Source of the DNA: Roseburia sp. 1XD42-34
GTDB lineage: Bacteria; Bacillota; Bacilli; Bacillales; Amphibacillaceae
Assembly (NCBI RefSeq): GCF_009917385.1
Contig: NZ_QWLJ01000010.1
Location: 87,361 to 151,360, forward strand
DNA: 64,000 nt
Direction: 5' to 3'
In this document: positions 8,809 through 18,932 of the stretch, piece by piece
How the letters are laid out: the number at the start of each line of letters is the position of its first letter
Numbering within the stretch: the stretch's first letter is position 1
Translations under genes and position numbers: made by a program
The notes under the pieces: generated by a model
Told to the model about the DNA's origin: nothing
The model's database searches: none
What the model saw: only the letters and a program-made list of their open reading frames with translations

Positions 8809-9171
8809 ATGGATAAAGAGATCATGAAAGGGAGCATTGATATTTTACTTTTATCGCTCTTACGTCATCGTGATATGTATGGTTACGAGATGGTCAAGGC
8901 GTTAAAGAAAAACAGTAATGAACTTTATAGCATGAGTGAGGGAACGTTGTATCCTGCTTTAAAGCGATTAGAAAAGAAAGGCTGGCTTCAATCCTACTGG
9001 GGAAACTCTGAAAATGGAGGCAGACGGAAATATTATCAAATGACGCAGGAAGGGCAGAGCGAGTTAGATAAAAAATTACAAGAATGGAATCAAATCAGCC
9101 ATTTAATTAAAGTATGTTCGGAGGAATGGAGTTGGAGCCAAAAGTCGAAGCTTACATTCATAAGCTTGTAA
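8809..9171 (+). CDS. PadR-family transcriptional regulator
   Basis: Winged-helix repressor of 120 aa. The segment ILLLSLLRHRDMYGYEMVKAL and the wing region SEGTLYPALKRLEKKGWL, NGGRRKYYQMTQEG are the PadR signature. GTG-rich GGGGTGTGAG precedes ATG 8809, which was preferred to the upstream in-frame ATGs. The gene overlaps the next one (HAAS-VanZ protein), the usual arrangement in which a PadR protein controls a membrane protein made with it. Confidence 0.88.
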   Translation: MDKEIMKGSIDILLLSLLRHRDMYGYEMVKALKKNSNELYSMSEGTLYPALKRLEKKGWLQSYWGNSENGGRRKYYQMTQEGQSELDKKLQEWNQISHLIKVCSEEWSWSQKSKLTFISL

Positions 9172-9902
9172 GTCAGTTACATTGTGGTAAAGAAGAAAAA
9201 AAAGACATCATCGATGAAGTAGAAGATCATCTAAATTTGTTGATACAAGAATATAAAGAAGCAGGGTTTACAAACGAAGCGGCTGTGAATAAAGCATTAG
9301 AAAGTTTTGGTGAGCAAGATCACATAGCAACTGGCTTACAAACGTCTTTATCCCCCTTATATAAAGTCTTGAAAATAATGACAAGCGTTCTCTTTGGTTT
9401 GTATGCCTTTATTATATTGTTTAAGTTGCTCTTGGAGAGAATTATTAATTTAGCGTTCACTTCTAAGCAGGGTGTTTTTTTGAATCATTATGTGGCTGTT
9501 CCAAAAAATTACAAGGGGATATTTGATTTCGCATATATTCATCTAAATGCCAATTTTATCCCTTTTAAGACAACGCTGCATTATATGCTGGAGTCTGACT
9601 CCTATAATTTATCCGTTATTCTTCATAATACGATCGGGAATGTGCTGCTGTTTTTGCCTTTAGGATTATTTCTGCCGCTATTATTTAAAAAGTATAGAGT
9701 ATTCTCGAAAATGCTGGTGTTTGTAGCGATAGCTAGCTTATCCATTGAACTCTTACAGCTGATTGTACAAGTTGGGCAGTTTGATATAGATGATATTATT
9801 TTAAACACCATTGGCAGCAGTATAGGTTTTTGGTGTTTCGTATTTTTACAGCGTATTAAAAATGAAATATCATCTATCCCCTCCACAACAGAAAATTTAT
9901 AA
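9132..9902 (+). CDS. HAAS (DUF1700-like) and VanZ-like fusion membrane protein
   Basis: Two-part protein of about 257 aa. Residues 1-75 form a soluble HAAS domain (VEAYIHKLVSQL, DIIDEVEDHLNLLIQEY, ALESFGEQD) found beside PadR regulators. Residues 85-250 hold four to five membrane helices with the VanZ pattern NFIPFKTTL, HNTIGNVLLFLPLGLFLP and QFDIDDIILNTIGSSIGF. VanZ proteins are linked to teicoplanin resistance, with unknown mechanism. GGAGG at 9120-9124 is seven bases from TTG 9132 and only one from ATG 9126, so TTG is preferred. It overlaps the PadR gene by 40 nt. Confidence 0.75.
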   Translation: MEPKVEAYIHKLVSQLHCGKEEKKDIIDEVEDHLNLLIQEYKEAGFTNEAAVNKALESFGEQDHIATGLQTSLSPLYKVLKIMTSVLFGLYAFIILFKLLLERIINLAFTSKQGVFLNHYVAVPKNYKGIFDFAYIHLNANFIPFKTTLHYMLESDSYNLSVILHNTIGNVLLFLPLGLFLPLLFKKYRVFSKMLVFVAIASLSIELLQLIVQVGQFDIDDIILNTIGSSIGFWCFVFLQRIKNEISSIPSTTENL

Positions 9903-9921
9903 AGAGAAAGTGAGAAAAAAT

Positions 9922-10408
9922 ATGAGAAAAATAATAAAAGCAGGCTTAATTGCAGGGATGTGCTTTTATTTACTCGTTCTTTCTAAGCTTATCTTGTTTA
10001 AGTATCTCCCTCTTTCTGAAATTATCAGTCATTTTACATTTAGTTATGAAAGACCTTTTTGGAATGAGCATAATTTTATCCCGTTTAAAACGATCTTCTA
10101 TTATTTGTTTTTAGCAGAAAATATTAATTTTACTATACGTGTTCAAAATATAGTAGGTAATGTGATTGGATTTGTTCCGTATGGTTTACTCCTTCCATTG
10201 ATATCGAAAAGATTTCAAAAAGATAACCAAAGTCATGCTTGCAACGCTATGCTTAAGTTTAATGTTTGAACTGCTGCAATTCATTTTTAAATTTGGAAGC
10301 TTTGACGTAGATGATATGCTGTTGAATACACTTGGAGGAGTGCTTGGTTATTTGCCTATTAAACTATTTAAGATACTATATAGGCAAGCCAAGAACAGAG
10401 CAGTTTAG
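9922..10408 (+). pseudogene. Second VanZ-like gene with a frameshift
   Basis: Tandem paralogue of the VanZ half of the preceding protein. The first frame (ATG 9922) encodes NFIPFKTIFYYL and QNIVGNVIGFVPYGLLLP, then stops at 10269 after unrelated residues. The next frame carries the missing C-terminus, with MFELLQFIFKFGSFDVDDM and LLNTLGGVLGYLP, to TAG 10406-10408. The shift is +1 near 10220-10235, where AAAAAG and CCAAAG runs occur, consistent with one extra base. A sequencing error is possible. No HAAS domain is present. Confidence 0.75.
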
Positions 10409-10850
10409 CCAAGCAATAATTCTATTTAAAGAATTTTGCCTTTGAAAAGCTAATTTGCAGCATAGAAAAACTGGTTATCGTACAATCCTTATCGAAGTAT
10501 AAAAATATAAAGTAAGTATAATTTTAGCGCATGACTTCAAGTGCTGTTAGAATCCAAACTTGAAAAGGAACATATCGGTAGATTAAAGAACCTAAATATT
10601 TTTAACATATGTACACATAAATTAATATACGGACGTGAAACGTAAAAGAGATAAAATTCCATTTACCTGCTTGTTGATTAAAATTGCAATTGTCCAGCAA
10701 TTAGTTAGTCTATATGTTGTGAACCATGAGCAAACTTAACCGAAATTATTAGATGTAAAACTTGCTGTTTTCTAAATTAGTAGTTTATGCTACGATCAAT
10801 TCAGTAGCTAATATAGAAATAGATCATATTAGAAAGATGGAGGTTTGCAA
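10409..10850. other. Gene-free spacer
   Basis: No gene is seen. An imperfect hairpin just after the VanZ remnant (GCAATAATTCT with AGAATTTTGC, about 10412-10439) might end that transcript. The remainder is AT-rich without recognisable repeats. Confidence 0.4.
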
Positions 10851-11210
10851 GTGATACAAGTAGAACTAACAAGATTTAAAGTGAAAGAAGGAAAATCCAA
10901 GGTTGTAGATGAATGGTTATCATTTCTAAATGAGCATATGAAGGATGTCCTAATTACATTAGCAGATGAAAAAATGTACGTTGAAACCATTTTTAGAGAA
11001 ACGCTTAATGGAAATGAGTATCTATATTGGTACTCTGTACAGGGACAAGGCGGACAAGATGTAGAAGAATCCGAAAACTGGATAGACAAAAAACACTTGC
11101 AATATTGGCATGAATGCATAGATCCTAATTTTAGGCCCATAGATCTTAGTACAGAAGTTGTGATGATACCTGAAAAGCTGAGACAAGCCATGGAAGCTTT
11201 TAACAAGTAA
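10851..11210 (+). CDS. DUF6176-like protein
   Basis: Soluble 119-aa protein of unknown function, recognised from the N-terminal IQVELTRFKVKEGK, the central DEKMYVETIFRE and EYLYWYSVQGQGG, and the late EVVMIPEKLR. GTG 10851 lies seven bases from GGAGG (10839-10843); TTG 10845 is only one base away, so GTG was chosen. It resembles small dimeric ferredoxin-fold monooxygenase-like proteins in layout (beta-alpha-beta with Trp/Tyr), but that is speculation. Stand-alone gene. Confidence 0.65.
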   Translation: MIQVELTRFKVKEGKSKVVDEWLSFLNEHMKDVLITLADEKMYVETIFRETLNGNEYLYWYSVQGQGGQDVEESENWIDKKHLQYWHECIDPNFRPIDLSTEVVMIPEKLRQAMEAFNK

Positions 11211-11518
11211 AATAAGCTGAAAGTAAATCGGACTTGCTTGGTAGAGAGAATGGACTTGATGGATAAACGTAACTAAGGGTTTGGTTCATAGCAATAATGG
11301 TGACGCGTGAAAACCAATATTTGTAACTGAACCTTTTATATTTGGCATGAGACTACAAATTTTAAATAACCACTTGATGTTTTTTATATTCAATCTACTA
11401 TGTAAAGGAATTACATATTTAGGCTGACGATAATGCATTTAGGTGTCATAGACAAAAGGAGATAACTTTCTTTGATATCGACGCTTGAACGCGAACGCAA
11501 ATAAAAGGAGTGTTGTTT
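11211..11518. other. Gene-free spacer
   Basis: Nothing recognisable apart from the AAAAGGAG ribosome site at its right end. Confidence 0.4.
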
Positions 11519-11719
11519 ATGCAAACATGGGAATATGCAGTAGAAACTTGGACATTAGGGATTACCTCTGCCGATCGAGAAGAACTCGAGGACAAATTAA
11601 ATGAGTATGGTAAGCAAGGCTGGGAATTAGTAAATATTATTCCTCAAGTTGGAGAGGGCTCTAGTGGTAGGATTAGTGTGAACTTCAATCAAATTGTGTT
11701 TAAACGAAAAGTAGATTAG
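11519..11719 (+). CDS. DUF4177 small protein
   Basis: A 66-residue protein with the DUF4177 pattern: WEYAVETW at the start, LEDKLNEYGKQGWELV in the middle (a helix leading into the conserved QGWE), and FNQIVFKRK at the end. AAAGGAG precedes ATG 11519 by eight bases. Function unknown; these proteins are probably cytoplasmic alpha/beta folds. Predicted alone or in a loose unit with the MazG-like gene 82 nt downstream. Confidence 0.75.
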   Translation: MQTWEYAVETWTLGITSADREELEDKLNEYGKQGWELVNIIPQVGEGSSGRISVNFNQIVFKRKVD

Positions 11720-11801
11720 CCTGTTTTCCCTTGGAGCTAGTTTATCAAAATAGATTTTGAAGGTCATTAAAACTTGTAGCTAGACAAGAAGGTGGGTAAA
11801 A

Positions 11802-12119
11802 ATGGATGTAACTGAATTTCAGCAGTGGGTAAAGCAGTATTATAAAACCAGAGGATGGTCGGATTTAGATATTTTCATTCGGATAGGCTTTTTAGCTGAA
11901 GAAACAGGTGAAGTAGCTAGAGCAATAAGAGCTCTTGAAATAGGGAGAAACCGACCAGATGAAGCGGAAAGTACTTTTGAAGAAAATAAACAAGCGTTAA
12001 CCGAAGAACTTGGAGATGTACTAGGCAATGTCATTGTCATTGCCAATAAATACGACATTTCTTTGAAAGAAGTGTTTCAATTACATAAAAGCAAGCTGGC
12101 AGAGCGCTATTCAGAATAA
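11802..12119 (+). CDS. MazG-like nucleotide pyrophosphohydrolase
   Basis: All-alpha NTP pyrophosphohydrolase of 105 aa that likely hydrolyses (d)NTPs or modified nucleotides to monophosphate and pyrophosphate. Magnesium ligands are visible as E33-E34-x-x-E37 (EETGE) and E69-x-x-D72 (EELGD). The length fits single-domain YvdC/MazG proteins. AAGGTGGG precedes ATG 11802. Substrate cannot be told from sequence. Confidence 0.85.
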   Translation: MDVTEFQQWVKQYYKTRGWSDLDIFIRIGFLAEETGEVARAIRALEIGRNRPDEAESTFEENKQALTEELGDVLGNVIVIANKYDISLKEVFQLHKSKLAERYSE

Positions 12120-12310
12120 ATATTGGAAAGGCAGTTAATGCTTTAATGCCTGAACCGCTTTTTCTTTTTGTCAGCTCCCGCTTAAAGCTTTTATTTTCCC
12201 GAATCGTTTCATCACATACGCTATGGGAAGCTCCCATTCTAAAAACCTCCATTCAAAGCTTTTCTTTTTAGAATCACGAGTTTAGAAAAGTATTGTCCAA
12301 AATGTATGAA

Positions 12311-12351
12311 AGCCCCTCACCCTCTAACCTCAGGTAAGAAGATGAGGGGCT
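12311..12351. terminator. Hairpin after the MazG-like gene
   Basis: AGCCCCTCA (12311-12319) pairs with TGAGGGGCT (12343-12351). The stem is strong, but a T tract is missing on either strand. Confidence 0.45.
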
Positions 12352-12492
12352 GCTGTTGTATTAAACTTTTTAAAAATAACCAAAGCTCATAATCTCTTAA
12401 ATATGGCTGCGATCTTTGACCATGTTTGTAAGCGTGGTTTGCATACACAAAAATCATCCATTATGAACACTTTCATCTTTACAAATTAAGGT

Positions 12493-12660
12493 AAAATAGC
12501 AAACGAACGAACCGAAAATCCGGAAGCGTTTTTTGCTTTTGGAGCAATATTACAAATGACTGCACCTGTTGCTGGTAGCTTATCTAAATTGGCAAGTAAC
12601 TCTATTTGGTAGCTATCTTCACTAAGTACGTAATACTCTGCTATAATTGGTAAAAGAATC
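12493..12660 (-). pseudogene. C-terminal remnant of an unidentified gene
   Basis: On the minus strand one frame reads about 55 codons containing EYYVLSEDSYQIELL, KLPATGAVICNIAPKAKN and ending SFAILP before TAA. It looks like genuine protein sequence but has no start and abuts another decayed gene upstream. Family not recognised. Confidence 0.4.
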
Positions 12661-12699
12661 ATAGATTATATGGAACTGATACGCATTTGCATAGTGTTG

Positions 12700-12850
12700 C
12701 AGCAAACGATACGTCCCTCCGTATATATTCTTCAGAAACGATCAATTCATCACCAGCCTGGAAAAGGGACAGCTCCAATTGGATGGCTGCCATACCTGAA
12801 CTACAAGCGTAGCCTTTATCGCCAGCTTCCAAGAATGAGATAAGGAAATG
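12700..12850 (-). pseudogene. Remnant of a Cys/Met-metabolism PLP enzyme
   Basis: Minus-strand translation gives LEAGDKGYACSSGMAAIQL, then LFQAGDELIVSEE, and after a frame change GGTYRLLQHYANAY. This is the cofactor-binding region of cystathionine gamma-synthase / methionine gamma-lyase-type enzymes (ACSSGMAAI, GDELIVS, YGGTYRL). At least one frameshift and loss of both ends make it a pseudogene. Confidence 0.65.
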
Positions 12851-13105
12851 AAAAAGCGATATAGAAGTTCCTAATTACAGAGCAAATTAAATACCCAAAT
12901 TCTGATTGCCAATTATCCCAAACTGGTACGAAGTATTCATTTACTTAGTATACATGAAATCATCATTTTTCATGTTGTGCCACATATAGCAGCTGGATGA
13001 AAGGCTTTATTTGCTAACATGTAGCTAATTGGAATCATGTTAATCGGTGAGAAAAATTTCACGCTCGCGGATTAGTAGGGTTGTTATATAATTGCCTTTT
13101 TAAGT

Positions 13106-14002
13106 CTACATATTTTCCAACAGTCGTTTAGCGATTTTTTGATAATCATTCCGATCAATTCCCGGTGCAAATTCTTCTGGAAGATCATCTAGATTTGGAA
13201 TTGGTGCTCCCTTTGGTGCTCCTTCCTTCACGATCAGTTTTCCCCCATTTTCTGGATTTTCTCCTTTCCAAATTTGCCGAATGTCTACATAATCTCCGAC
13301 GTCGTTCCATGTGTATAATACATTTGCTAAGCCTTGCTCCTCAAATTTTCGTGCATGATCAAATTTGGTATTAGAGAGATCAGGGACTGGAATCAGTTTT
13401 TTCACTTCAACACCTGTAGCGATTTCTAGAGCTTTGGCATAGGCCAAAATATGAGTACCACCGCGGACTAGTAAATATCCAATCATTTCTCTTGCTGTTT
13501 CATGCTCCGTCATTTCATATACACGCATTTTATGTGTACGAGCCCCAATTTCAAGAAAGAAATTATGCAATAAATCAAGCACGAGGTTGCCACTGCTGAA
13601 GACATTATCTCCTGTCCAAGCGCGACCCATGGAATCACCTGCAAGTGCTGTTTGTGCCGTAGCGATGAATTGATAAGTATTTCGACTATCTTTCCCTGTT
13701 CGTAATGGAGTCACATCTGGGTCTCCTGTATAAAAGGTGTTTCCTCTTGAGAGTAGATTTATGGTGTTTGAAACAAGTTCCACGTGCCCGAATTCTTCAG
13801 CTGTTATACTGGCAACGAGGTCGTAAAATGGTTTGAGCTTATCCTTTTGTCGGAAATTAAAGGATTGAAACATATAGTTATTCAATGTCGACATTTCCCC
13901 GAATTTCCCACCTAATAACTCTTGAACTGCCGCTGCTGCATTGGGATCTCCGTGTTCGGGTATAGGTAATTCAATTAACATGCGGTTTTCACGCTTAAAC
14001 AT
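13106..14002 (-). CDS. Manganese catalase
   Basis: Non-haem dimanganese catalase that dismutates hydrogen peroxide; 298 aa, resembling B. subtilis YdbD and spore CotJC relatives. Metal ligands are visible in a four-helix ferritin-like core: Glu36 (FGEMSTL), Glu70 and His73 (AEEFGHVE), Glu151 (LEIGARTH) and His184 (GGTHILAY). The C-terminal tail is Pro-rich (GAPKGAPIPNLDDLPEEF). AGGAGG is upstream of ATG 14002, 14 bp after the DUF2642 gene on the same strand, so the two form an operon. No obvious PerR box was identified. Confidence 0.93.
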   Translation of the reverse strand: MFKRENRMLIELPIPEHGDPNAAAAVQELLGGKFGEMSTLNNYMFQSFNFRQKDKLKPFYDLVASITAEEFGHVELVSNTINLLSRGNTFYTGDPDVTPLRTGKDSRNTYQFIATAQTALAGDSMGRAWTGDNVFSSGNLVLDLLHNFFLEIGARTHKMRVYEMTEHETAREMIGYLLVRGGTHILAYAKALEIATGVEVKKLIPVPDLSNTKFDHARKFEEQGLANVLYTWNDVGDYVDIRQIWKGENPENGGKLIVKEGAPKGAPIPNLDDLPEEFAPGIDRNDYQKIAKRLLENM

Positions 14003-14016
14003 GGTAAGCCTCCTTT

Positions 14017-14235
14017 TTAGCTTTTAGGAATGACCCAAACAATTTGTTGCGTACGAATGTAGAACGAAGAACCACCTGATTCCATTACAATATGATCTGG
14101 CATAACGGTTTTTAGACTTCCTGTAACAGTTCCTTGGGTGGTTTGTACACTAAGCATTGATCCGACGATCGATTGTAATGTTTGGTAAACATAGGGATCA
14201 AAAGCACTCGTAAATGCTGGCGTCTGTGCATTCAT
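14017..14235 (-). CDS. DUF2642 protein
   Basis: Short 72-aa protein with an SM-like beta pattern (VGSMLSVQTTQGTVTGSL, MPDHIVMES, FYIRTQQIVWVIP), the hallmark of DUF2642. Such proteins occur in spore-forming bacilli, often with coat-associated genes. ATG 14235 follows AAGGAGGAG by six bases and is preferred to ATG 14262. Its pairing with Mn-catalase suggests a spore- or stress-associated unit; that is inference. Confidence 0.75.
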   Translation of the reverse strand: MNAQTPAFTSAFDPYVYQTLQSIVGSMLSVQTTQGTVTGSLKTVMPDHIVMESGGSSFYIRTQQIVWVIPKS

Positions 14236-14472
14236 TTTTTTCTCCTCCTTAAAAAGCATCACTACAACTAAGCTATGACATTATAAGGTAGGTTATTCTT
14301 GGGACAAGCAGAAAATCAGCTAGGTCGTTCGTTTTTAACCAAGCTCGAGAATAAAGGGGAATCATTTCACGATTAGGATGATCTTATTGTAAAGAGAGTA
14401 AATAGTAGGAATAATATGTCAGTGATTCTGAACCAATCATTTTTCGCTATTTCCATTAATAATGACAATAGA

Positions 14473-14518
14473 CCCAAAACAAGAAACAGTTTTCTCCCGC
14501 CTCTTGTTTTGGGTTTTT
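14473..14518. terminator. Terminator at the 3' end of the LysR gene
   Basis: CCCAAAACAAGA (14473-14484) pairs with TCTTGTTTTGGG (14502-14513). TTTTT follows on +, and a T-rich stretch follows on the minus side. Confidence 0.65.
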
Positions 14519-15401
14519 AACTAGTAAATTCTTTCGCCATAGCTATAAATTCCCGCACGGCATATGGTAAATATTTATTTTTTTTCCATATGAGAGCCAA
14601 CTCAAGATGCATGGTAGGGTCTTTAAATGGAACGGTAGCAACGTCATGATGAAGGAGTTGTTGGCAGATTTTACTTGGTAATAACGCAATACCTAATTTT
14701 GCTTCGACCATTTCAATCATAAAGTCCCGTTGTGAACTTTTACATACTGCGTTTGGTTCAAATCCGCAATGTCTGCAAGCTTCGACAATTCGATCATGCA
14801 AGGAAAAATCTTGCTGATATAAAACGAAATTTTCATTCTTTAACTCAGATAGTTCAACAAATTTTTTAGCGCCTAGTGGATGTCCAGCTTGAACAACAAC
14901 CATTAAAGGATCTTTTAAAAGCTGAATCGTGGAAAAATGATGTTTTTCAACAGGAAGATTGCAAATTAATCCTACATCGAGTTCGCCTTCTTTAACCCCA
15001 TATTGAATTAAATTACTCCCGACTTCATTTAATTCAATATGAAAAGAAGAGTGTGCAGCTTTGTACTTGCTAATTAATTTAGAAAAAAAGGTGGCACCAA
15101 TAATCGGGGGAATGCCAATTTTTATTTGTCCTTTTTTTAATTGCACAACATCATAAAGTTCAGTAGTTAAATTATCATATGCCTCCATAAATGGTTTGGC
15201 ATTACTTAGAAATGCTTCCCCAGCATCAGTCAACTCAATTTGTTTTCCCCCACGATAAAACAAAGTTACTCCAAGCTGTGTTTCTAAGTTTTTAATCGCT
15301 TTACTTAAAGAGGGCTGTGATATATGCAGCATGGAGGCTGCTTTTGTAAAGTTTTGCTTATTAGCAACAGCAACAAAATATTCAACCTGACGAACGTCCA
15401 C
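14517..15401 (-). CDS. LysR-family regulator, divergent from malate synthase G
   Basis: Transcription factor of 294 aa. Residues 1-60 hold the winged helix-turn-helix ([20 protein letters not shown] then [13 protein letters not shown]). The effector domain begins near 90 ([16 protein letters not shown]). GTG 15401 is seven bases from GGGAGG and gives the standard LysR N-terminus, so it is preferred to ATG 15431. It is transcribed away from malate synthase G from a gap of about 150 bp, so it is the natural candidate regulator; the effector is not known. Confidence 0.88.
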   Translation of the reverse strand: MDVRQVEYFVAVANKQNFTKAASMLHISQPSLSKAIKNLETQLGVTLFYRGGKQIELTDAGEAFLSNAKPFMEAYDNLTTELYDVVQLKKGQIKIGIPPIIGATFFSKLISKYKAAHSSFHIELNEVGSNLIQYGVKEGELDVGLICNLPVEKHHFSTIQLLKDPLMVVVQAGHPLGAKKFVELSELKNENFVLYQQDFSLHDRIVEACRHCGFEPNAVCKSSQRDFMIEMVEAKLGIALLPSKICQQLLHHDVATVPFKDPTMHLELALIWKKNKYLPYAVREFIAMAKEFTS

Positions 15402-15550
15402 TATCCATCCTCCCATTAAATAGATTCCCATTTTTCATTATTATACTAAATACGATAGCTAAAAGGAATAGTATGTATGCAAAACAGATATTTCAATTTT
15501 TTGTTTTTTGCAATTACAATGAAATAAACAAGAGAAAGAGGGGAACGGCG

Positions 15551-17728
15551 TTGACAAGTTATGTAACCAAAGGAAACTTACAGATTGCGGAGCAGCTGTA
15601 TGATTTTGTAAACAAAGAAGCTTTGCCGGATACAGGGTTGGATCAGGAAAAGTTCTGGCGAGATTTAGATCAGCTTGTTGCTGATTTAGTGCCTAAAAAC
15701 AAAGCCCTATTGTTGGAACGGGAAAAGTTGCAACAAAAAATAAATGAGTGGTATAAAACGCATGATTTGCATGATACTTCAGCATATACATCATTTTTAC
15801 AGGAGATTGGCTATTTAGAGTCAGAAGTAGAGGATTTTACAATTTCTACAAAAGATGTAGATGACACAATAACCAGGCAAGCAGGGCCACAGCTTGTTGT
15901 TCCTATTGATAATGCTCGCTACGCGCTGAACGCTGCCAATGCTAGATGGGGCTCTCTTTATGACGCGCTTTACGGTTCAGATGTGATAAGTGAAGAGGAT
16001 GGGGCTGAAAAGGGTACGAGTTATAATCCAATACGCGGTCTACAAGTAATTGCTTATGGGAAAAACTTTCTTAATCAGCATTTTCCATTGCAAATGGGCT
16101 CCCATGAAGACGCAGTTCGTTATTTTGTGACCGATGATAAATTGAGTATAGAATTAAAGAATAGGGAAACAACAGAATTGCTGGAAGCGGTTCAATTTGC
16201 AGGCTACCAAGGAGATCCCGAAGCTCCAAGTGCTATTTTACTTGTCCATAACGGCTTACATGTAGAAATTCAAGTCGACCATTCTCATCCGATTGGAAAA
16301 ACAGATGCTGCTGGAATAAAAGATATTGTACTGGAAGCTGCCACAACAACCATTATGGATTGTGAAGATTCGGTTGCTGCGGTAGATGCAGATGATAAAA
16401 CCCTTGTGTATCGTAATTGGCTAGGGTTGAACAAAGGGAATTTGTCTACTTCTTTTAAAAAAGACGGGAAAGAAATAAAGCGAACCTTGCATGCGGATCG
16501 CACTTATACAAGTCCGCAAAAGGAAACGTTCACGCTTCCTGGTAGAGTACTTATGTTTGTACGAAATGTTGGTCATTTAATGACAACCAATGTGATCCTT
16601 ACTAAACAAGGTGAAGAAATTCCCGAGGGGATTATGGATGGAGTCTTTACTTCGTTAATGGCTAGACACGATTTATTAGGAAATGGGCGCTATCGAAATT
16701 CCCAAACAGGTTCTATTTATATTGTGAAGCCAAAAATGCATGGTTCAAAAGAAGTTGCCTTTGCAAATGAGTTGTTTAACCAAATTGAAGATATGCTTGA
16801 TTTAGAACGAAATACACTTAAAATTGGGGTTATGGATGAAGAACGAAGAACTTCGCTAAATTTAAAAAACTGTATTTATCAAGTTAAAGAACGAATTGTA
16901 TTTATAAACACCGGATTCCTTGACCGAACAGGTGATGAAATTCATACGTCTATGGAAGCAGGGCCAATGATTCGTAAAGGGGACATGAAAACGTCCGCTT
17001 GGCTAGAAGCATACGAAAAAAATAATGTTCAAGTAGGTCTGACAGTAGGATTACAAGGAAAAGCACAAATAGGTAAAGGGATGTGGGCGATGCCTGATTT
17101 AATGGCGGATATGCTCAAGCAAAAAATCGGTCATCTGCAAGCAGGAGGGAATACAGCTTGGGTTCCATCGCCAACTGCAGCTACACTACACGCTTTACAC
17201 TATCATGAAGTAAATGTGGAAGAAGTGCAGCAACAACTCATAAAAGATAAACAAAGCTATAAAGCAGCTATGCTACAAGTACCTCTTGCTAAGGAAACAA
17301 ATTGGACAAAAGAGGAAATCCAAAATGAATTGGATAATAGCTGTCAAACATTGCTCGGCTATGTCGTACGTTGGGTGGATCAAGGAATAGGTTGTTCTAA
17401 AGTTCCAGACATAAATCATATTGGCTTAATGGAAGATAGGGCAACATTACGAATTTCTAGCCAAATGTTAGCTAATTGGCTCTACCATGGTATTTGCAGT
17501 GAAGAACAAATGATGGATGCATTAAAAAGAATGGCGCGAATGGTCGATAAGCAAAATGAAGGAGATGTAAATTATCAACCAATGGCTGTAGACTTTGAGG
17601 CTTCCATTGCTTTTCAAGCTGCTTGCAACCTAGTGTTTAAAGGAAAAGAGCAACCTAATGGTTATACAGAACCCATTCTTCATCGACGTCGTCTCGAAGC
17701 AAAGGAAGAAGGTCAGAAAATTTGGTGA
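15551..17728 (+). CDS. glcB: Malate synthase G
   Basis: Condenses glyoxylate with acetyl-CoA to malate, in the cytoplasm. The 725-aa product matches the G isoform length (about 720), not isoform A (about 530). Visible signatures are [74 protein letters not shown] and [12 protein letters not shown], which carries the catalytic aspartate. TTG 15551 is six bases from GAGGGGAA and gives the family N-terminus. The glycolate oxidase genes at 45.8-48.6 kb would supply glyoxylate. No isocitrate lyase of the AceA type is adjacent. Confidence 0.95.
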   Translation: MTSYVTKGNLQIAEQLYDFVNKEALPDTGLDQEKFWRDLDQLVADLVPKNKALLLEREKLQQKINEWYKTHDLHDTSAYTSFLQEIGYLESEVEDFTISTKDVDDTITRQAGPQLVVPIDNARYALNAANARWGSLYDALYGSDVISEEDGAEKGTSYNPIRGLQVIAYGKNFLNQHFPLQMGSHEDAVRYFVTDDKLSIELKNRETTELLEAVQFAGYQGDPEAPSAILLVHNGLHVEIQVDHSHPIGKTDAAGIKDIVLEAATTTIMDCEDSVAAVDADDKTLVYRNWLGLNKGNLSTSFKKDGKEIKRTLHADRTYTSPQKETFTLPGRVLMFVRNVGHLMTTNVILTKQGEEIPEGIMDGVFTSLMARHDLLGNGRYRNSQTGSIYIVKPKMHGSKEVAFANELFNQIEDMLDLERNTLKIGVMDEERRTSLNLKNCIYQVKERIVFINTGFLDRTGDEIHTSMEAGPMIRKGDMKTSAWLEAYEKNNVQVGLTVGLQGKAQIGKGMWAMPDLMADMLKQKIGHLQAGGNTAWVPSPTAATLHALHYHEVNVEEVQQQLIKDKQSYKAAMLQVPLAKETNWTKEEIQNELDNSCQTLLGYVVRWVDQGIGCSKVPDINHIGLMEDRATLRISSQMLANWLYHGICSEEQMMDALKRMARMVDKQNEGDVNYQPMAVDFEASIAFQAACNLVFKGKEQPNGYTEPILHRRRLEAKEEGQKIW

Positions 17729-17803
17729 AAATGAGTCATCATACTATGTAAATGCTGTTTTGCATTTGTTGGCTCTCTAGCTTATTATTTATGTTACATG
17801 CAA

Positions 17804-17838
17804 AAAGGAAAGGTTTTTGCGGAGCCTTTCCTTTCTCT
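17804..17838 (+). terminator. Terminator of malate synthase G
   Basis: Ten-base stem AAAGGAAAGG (17804-17813) with CCTTTCCTTT (17825-17834), then TCT. It lies 76 nt after the stop codon. Confidence 0.75.
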
Positions 17839-18013
17839 GCGTGTACAATGAAAATCTAACCAGCGTATCTAAATACCCAATTGGCTCGGGGCGACAAGAT
17901 GTTGATCACAAAGGGGTTGCAACAAGACAAGGAAAGCTGTTTTAAAAAGCCATTGTAAACTGAAAAAGCGATTTACTTTTTCATGTAAGTTACAATTTTT
18001 AGCCTTTGTTAAA

Positions 18014-18172
18014 AGATGGGAAAGTATAAAATGAGGTGTTTGTGGATAACGAAATAACCGAATAGTCGCATCCGACTCATGAGCCCAGCAACGATGCGAC
18101 TTTAGAAACCCTCCGATAAGACCTCATCGGTTCATCACTAAGAGAAACGCTGACTAGAAACGAAGGGTTTTC
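18014..18172 (+). repeat. Family A repeat, copy 5 (head plus part of middle)
   Basis: Subtype 2 head (AAATGAGGTGTTTGTGGATAA, AACGAAATAACCGAATAG), GCCCAGCAACGATGCGAC and GATAAGACCTCATCGGTTC. The tail hairpin is lost after an eroded GCTGACTAGAAACGAAGGG. Confidence 0.7.
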
Positions 18173-18214
18173 GAATTATATTATCACACAACAGTGTGAC
18201 ATATCTTTTATAGA

Positions 18215-18790
18215 TTAATGAACTTTTTCCTCCGTAACAATTTTTTCGTATCCTTGCATATGAAATAACCAATAGGAACTAAAAAACAAGAACAAGAAAA
18301 TAAAAAAATCATAAAAGATTGACCAATTTTTTGGATTATAAAAATCAAGGGCATTGAAACCATTCATCCCGCCGAACGCAGCAATCGCTGCAAAAATGCT
18401 TCCTTTTAACAGTGGATTTGCTTTAGGCTTAATTTGGAGGACAAACATAATAGCAACAGGGGCTAGTGCCAAGTGATAAGGAAGAAAAAGAATAGGAGAT
18501 ACGGGTGAAAATTTCATCGGATAGGACCATAAACCGTAAGATAAGGATATAAGGTCGATCAGTAAAGATAGTGCAATGGTTAGGAAGGCACAACCTAATA
18601 AACGTCCAGTACTATTTTTATTTCTAAATAGAATCCATAGTGTCCAAGGAAGGATGAATAAAATAACTCCTAACCACCACTGCCATGTGAATAAAAAAGC
18701 ATGTAACAAGGCATCTGTAATCATTTGATTGACTTCTATTAATATTAATGAGGCTCTTTCGGTTTGCTCTAAACCTTCTCTTACTGTCAT
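18215..18790 (-). CDS. CBO0543-like membrane protein
   Basis: Integral membrane protein of 191 aa with about five helices starting near residue 30. The pattern WWLGVILFILPWTLWILFRNK, DLISLSYGLWSYP, FLPYHLALAP and the closing helix with SSYWLFHM matches the CBO0543 family common in Bacillaceae; function unknown. A start further in (ATG for residue 23, 18724) is possible, because the first 22 residues are charged and have no clear ribosome site. Single-gene unit. Confidence 0.65.
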   Translation of the reverse strand: MTVREGLEQTERASLILIEVNQMITDALLHAFLFTWQWWLGVILFILPWTLWILFRNKNSTGRLLGCAFLTIALSLLIDLISLSYGLWSYPMKFSPVSPILFLPYHLALAPVAIMFVLQIKPKANPLLKGSIFAAIAAFGGMNGFNALDFYNPKNWSIFYDFFIFLFLFFSSYWLFHMQGYEKIVTEEKVH

Positions 18791-18932
18791 TCCAGAATAC
18801 TCCTTTTAAAGCGTATTTATTTATGGAAGTTATTATGCTCTTAATGGGGTTTATTATGTATAAAATTTTATTGAATTAGTCATTGCAGTAATTATGCTAA
18901 ATTGAGGAAATGTTAATTTAGCGGAGGAAAAT

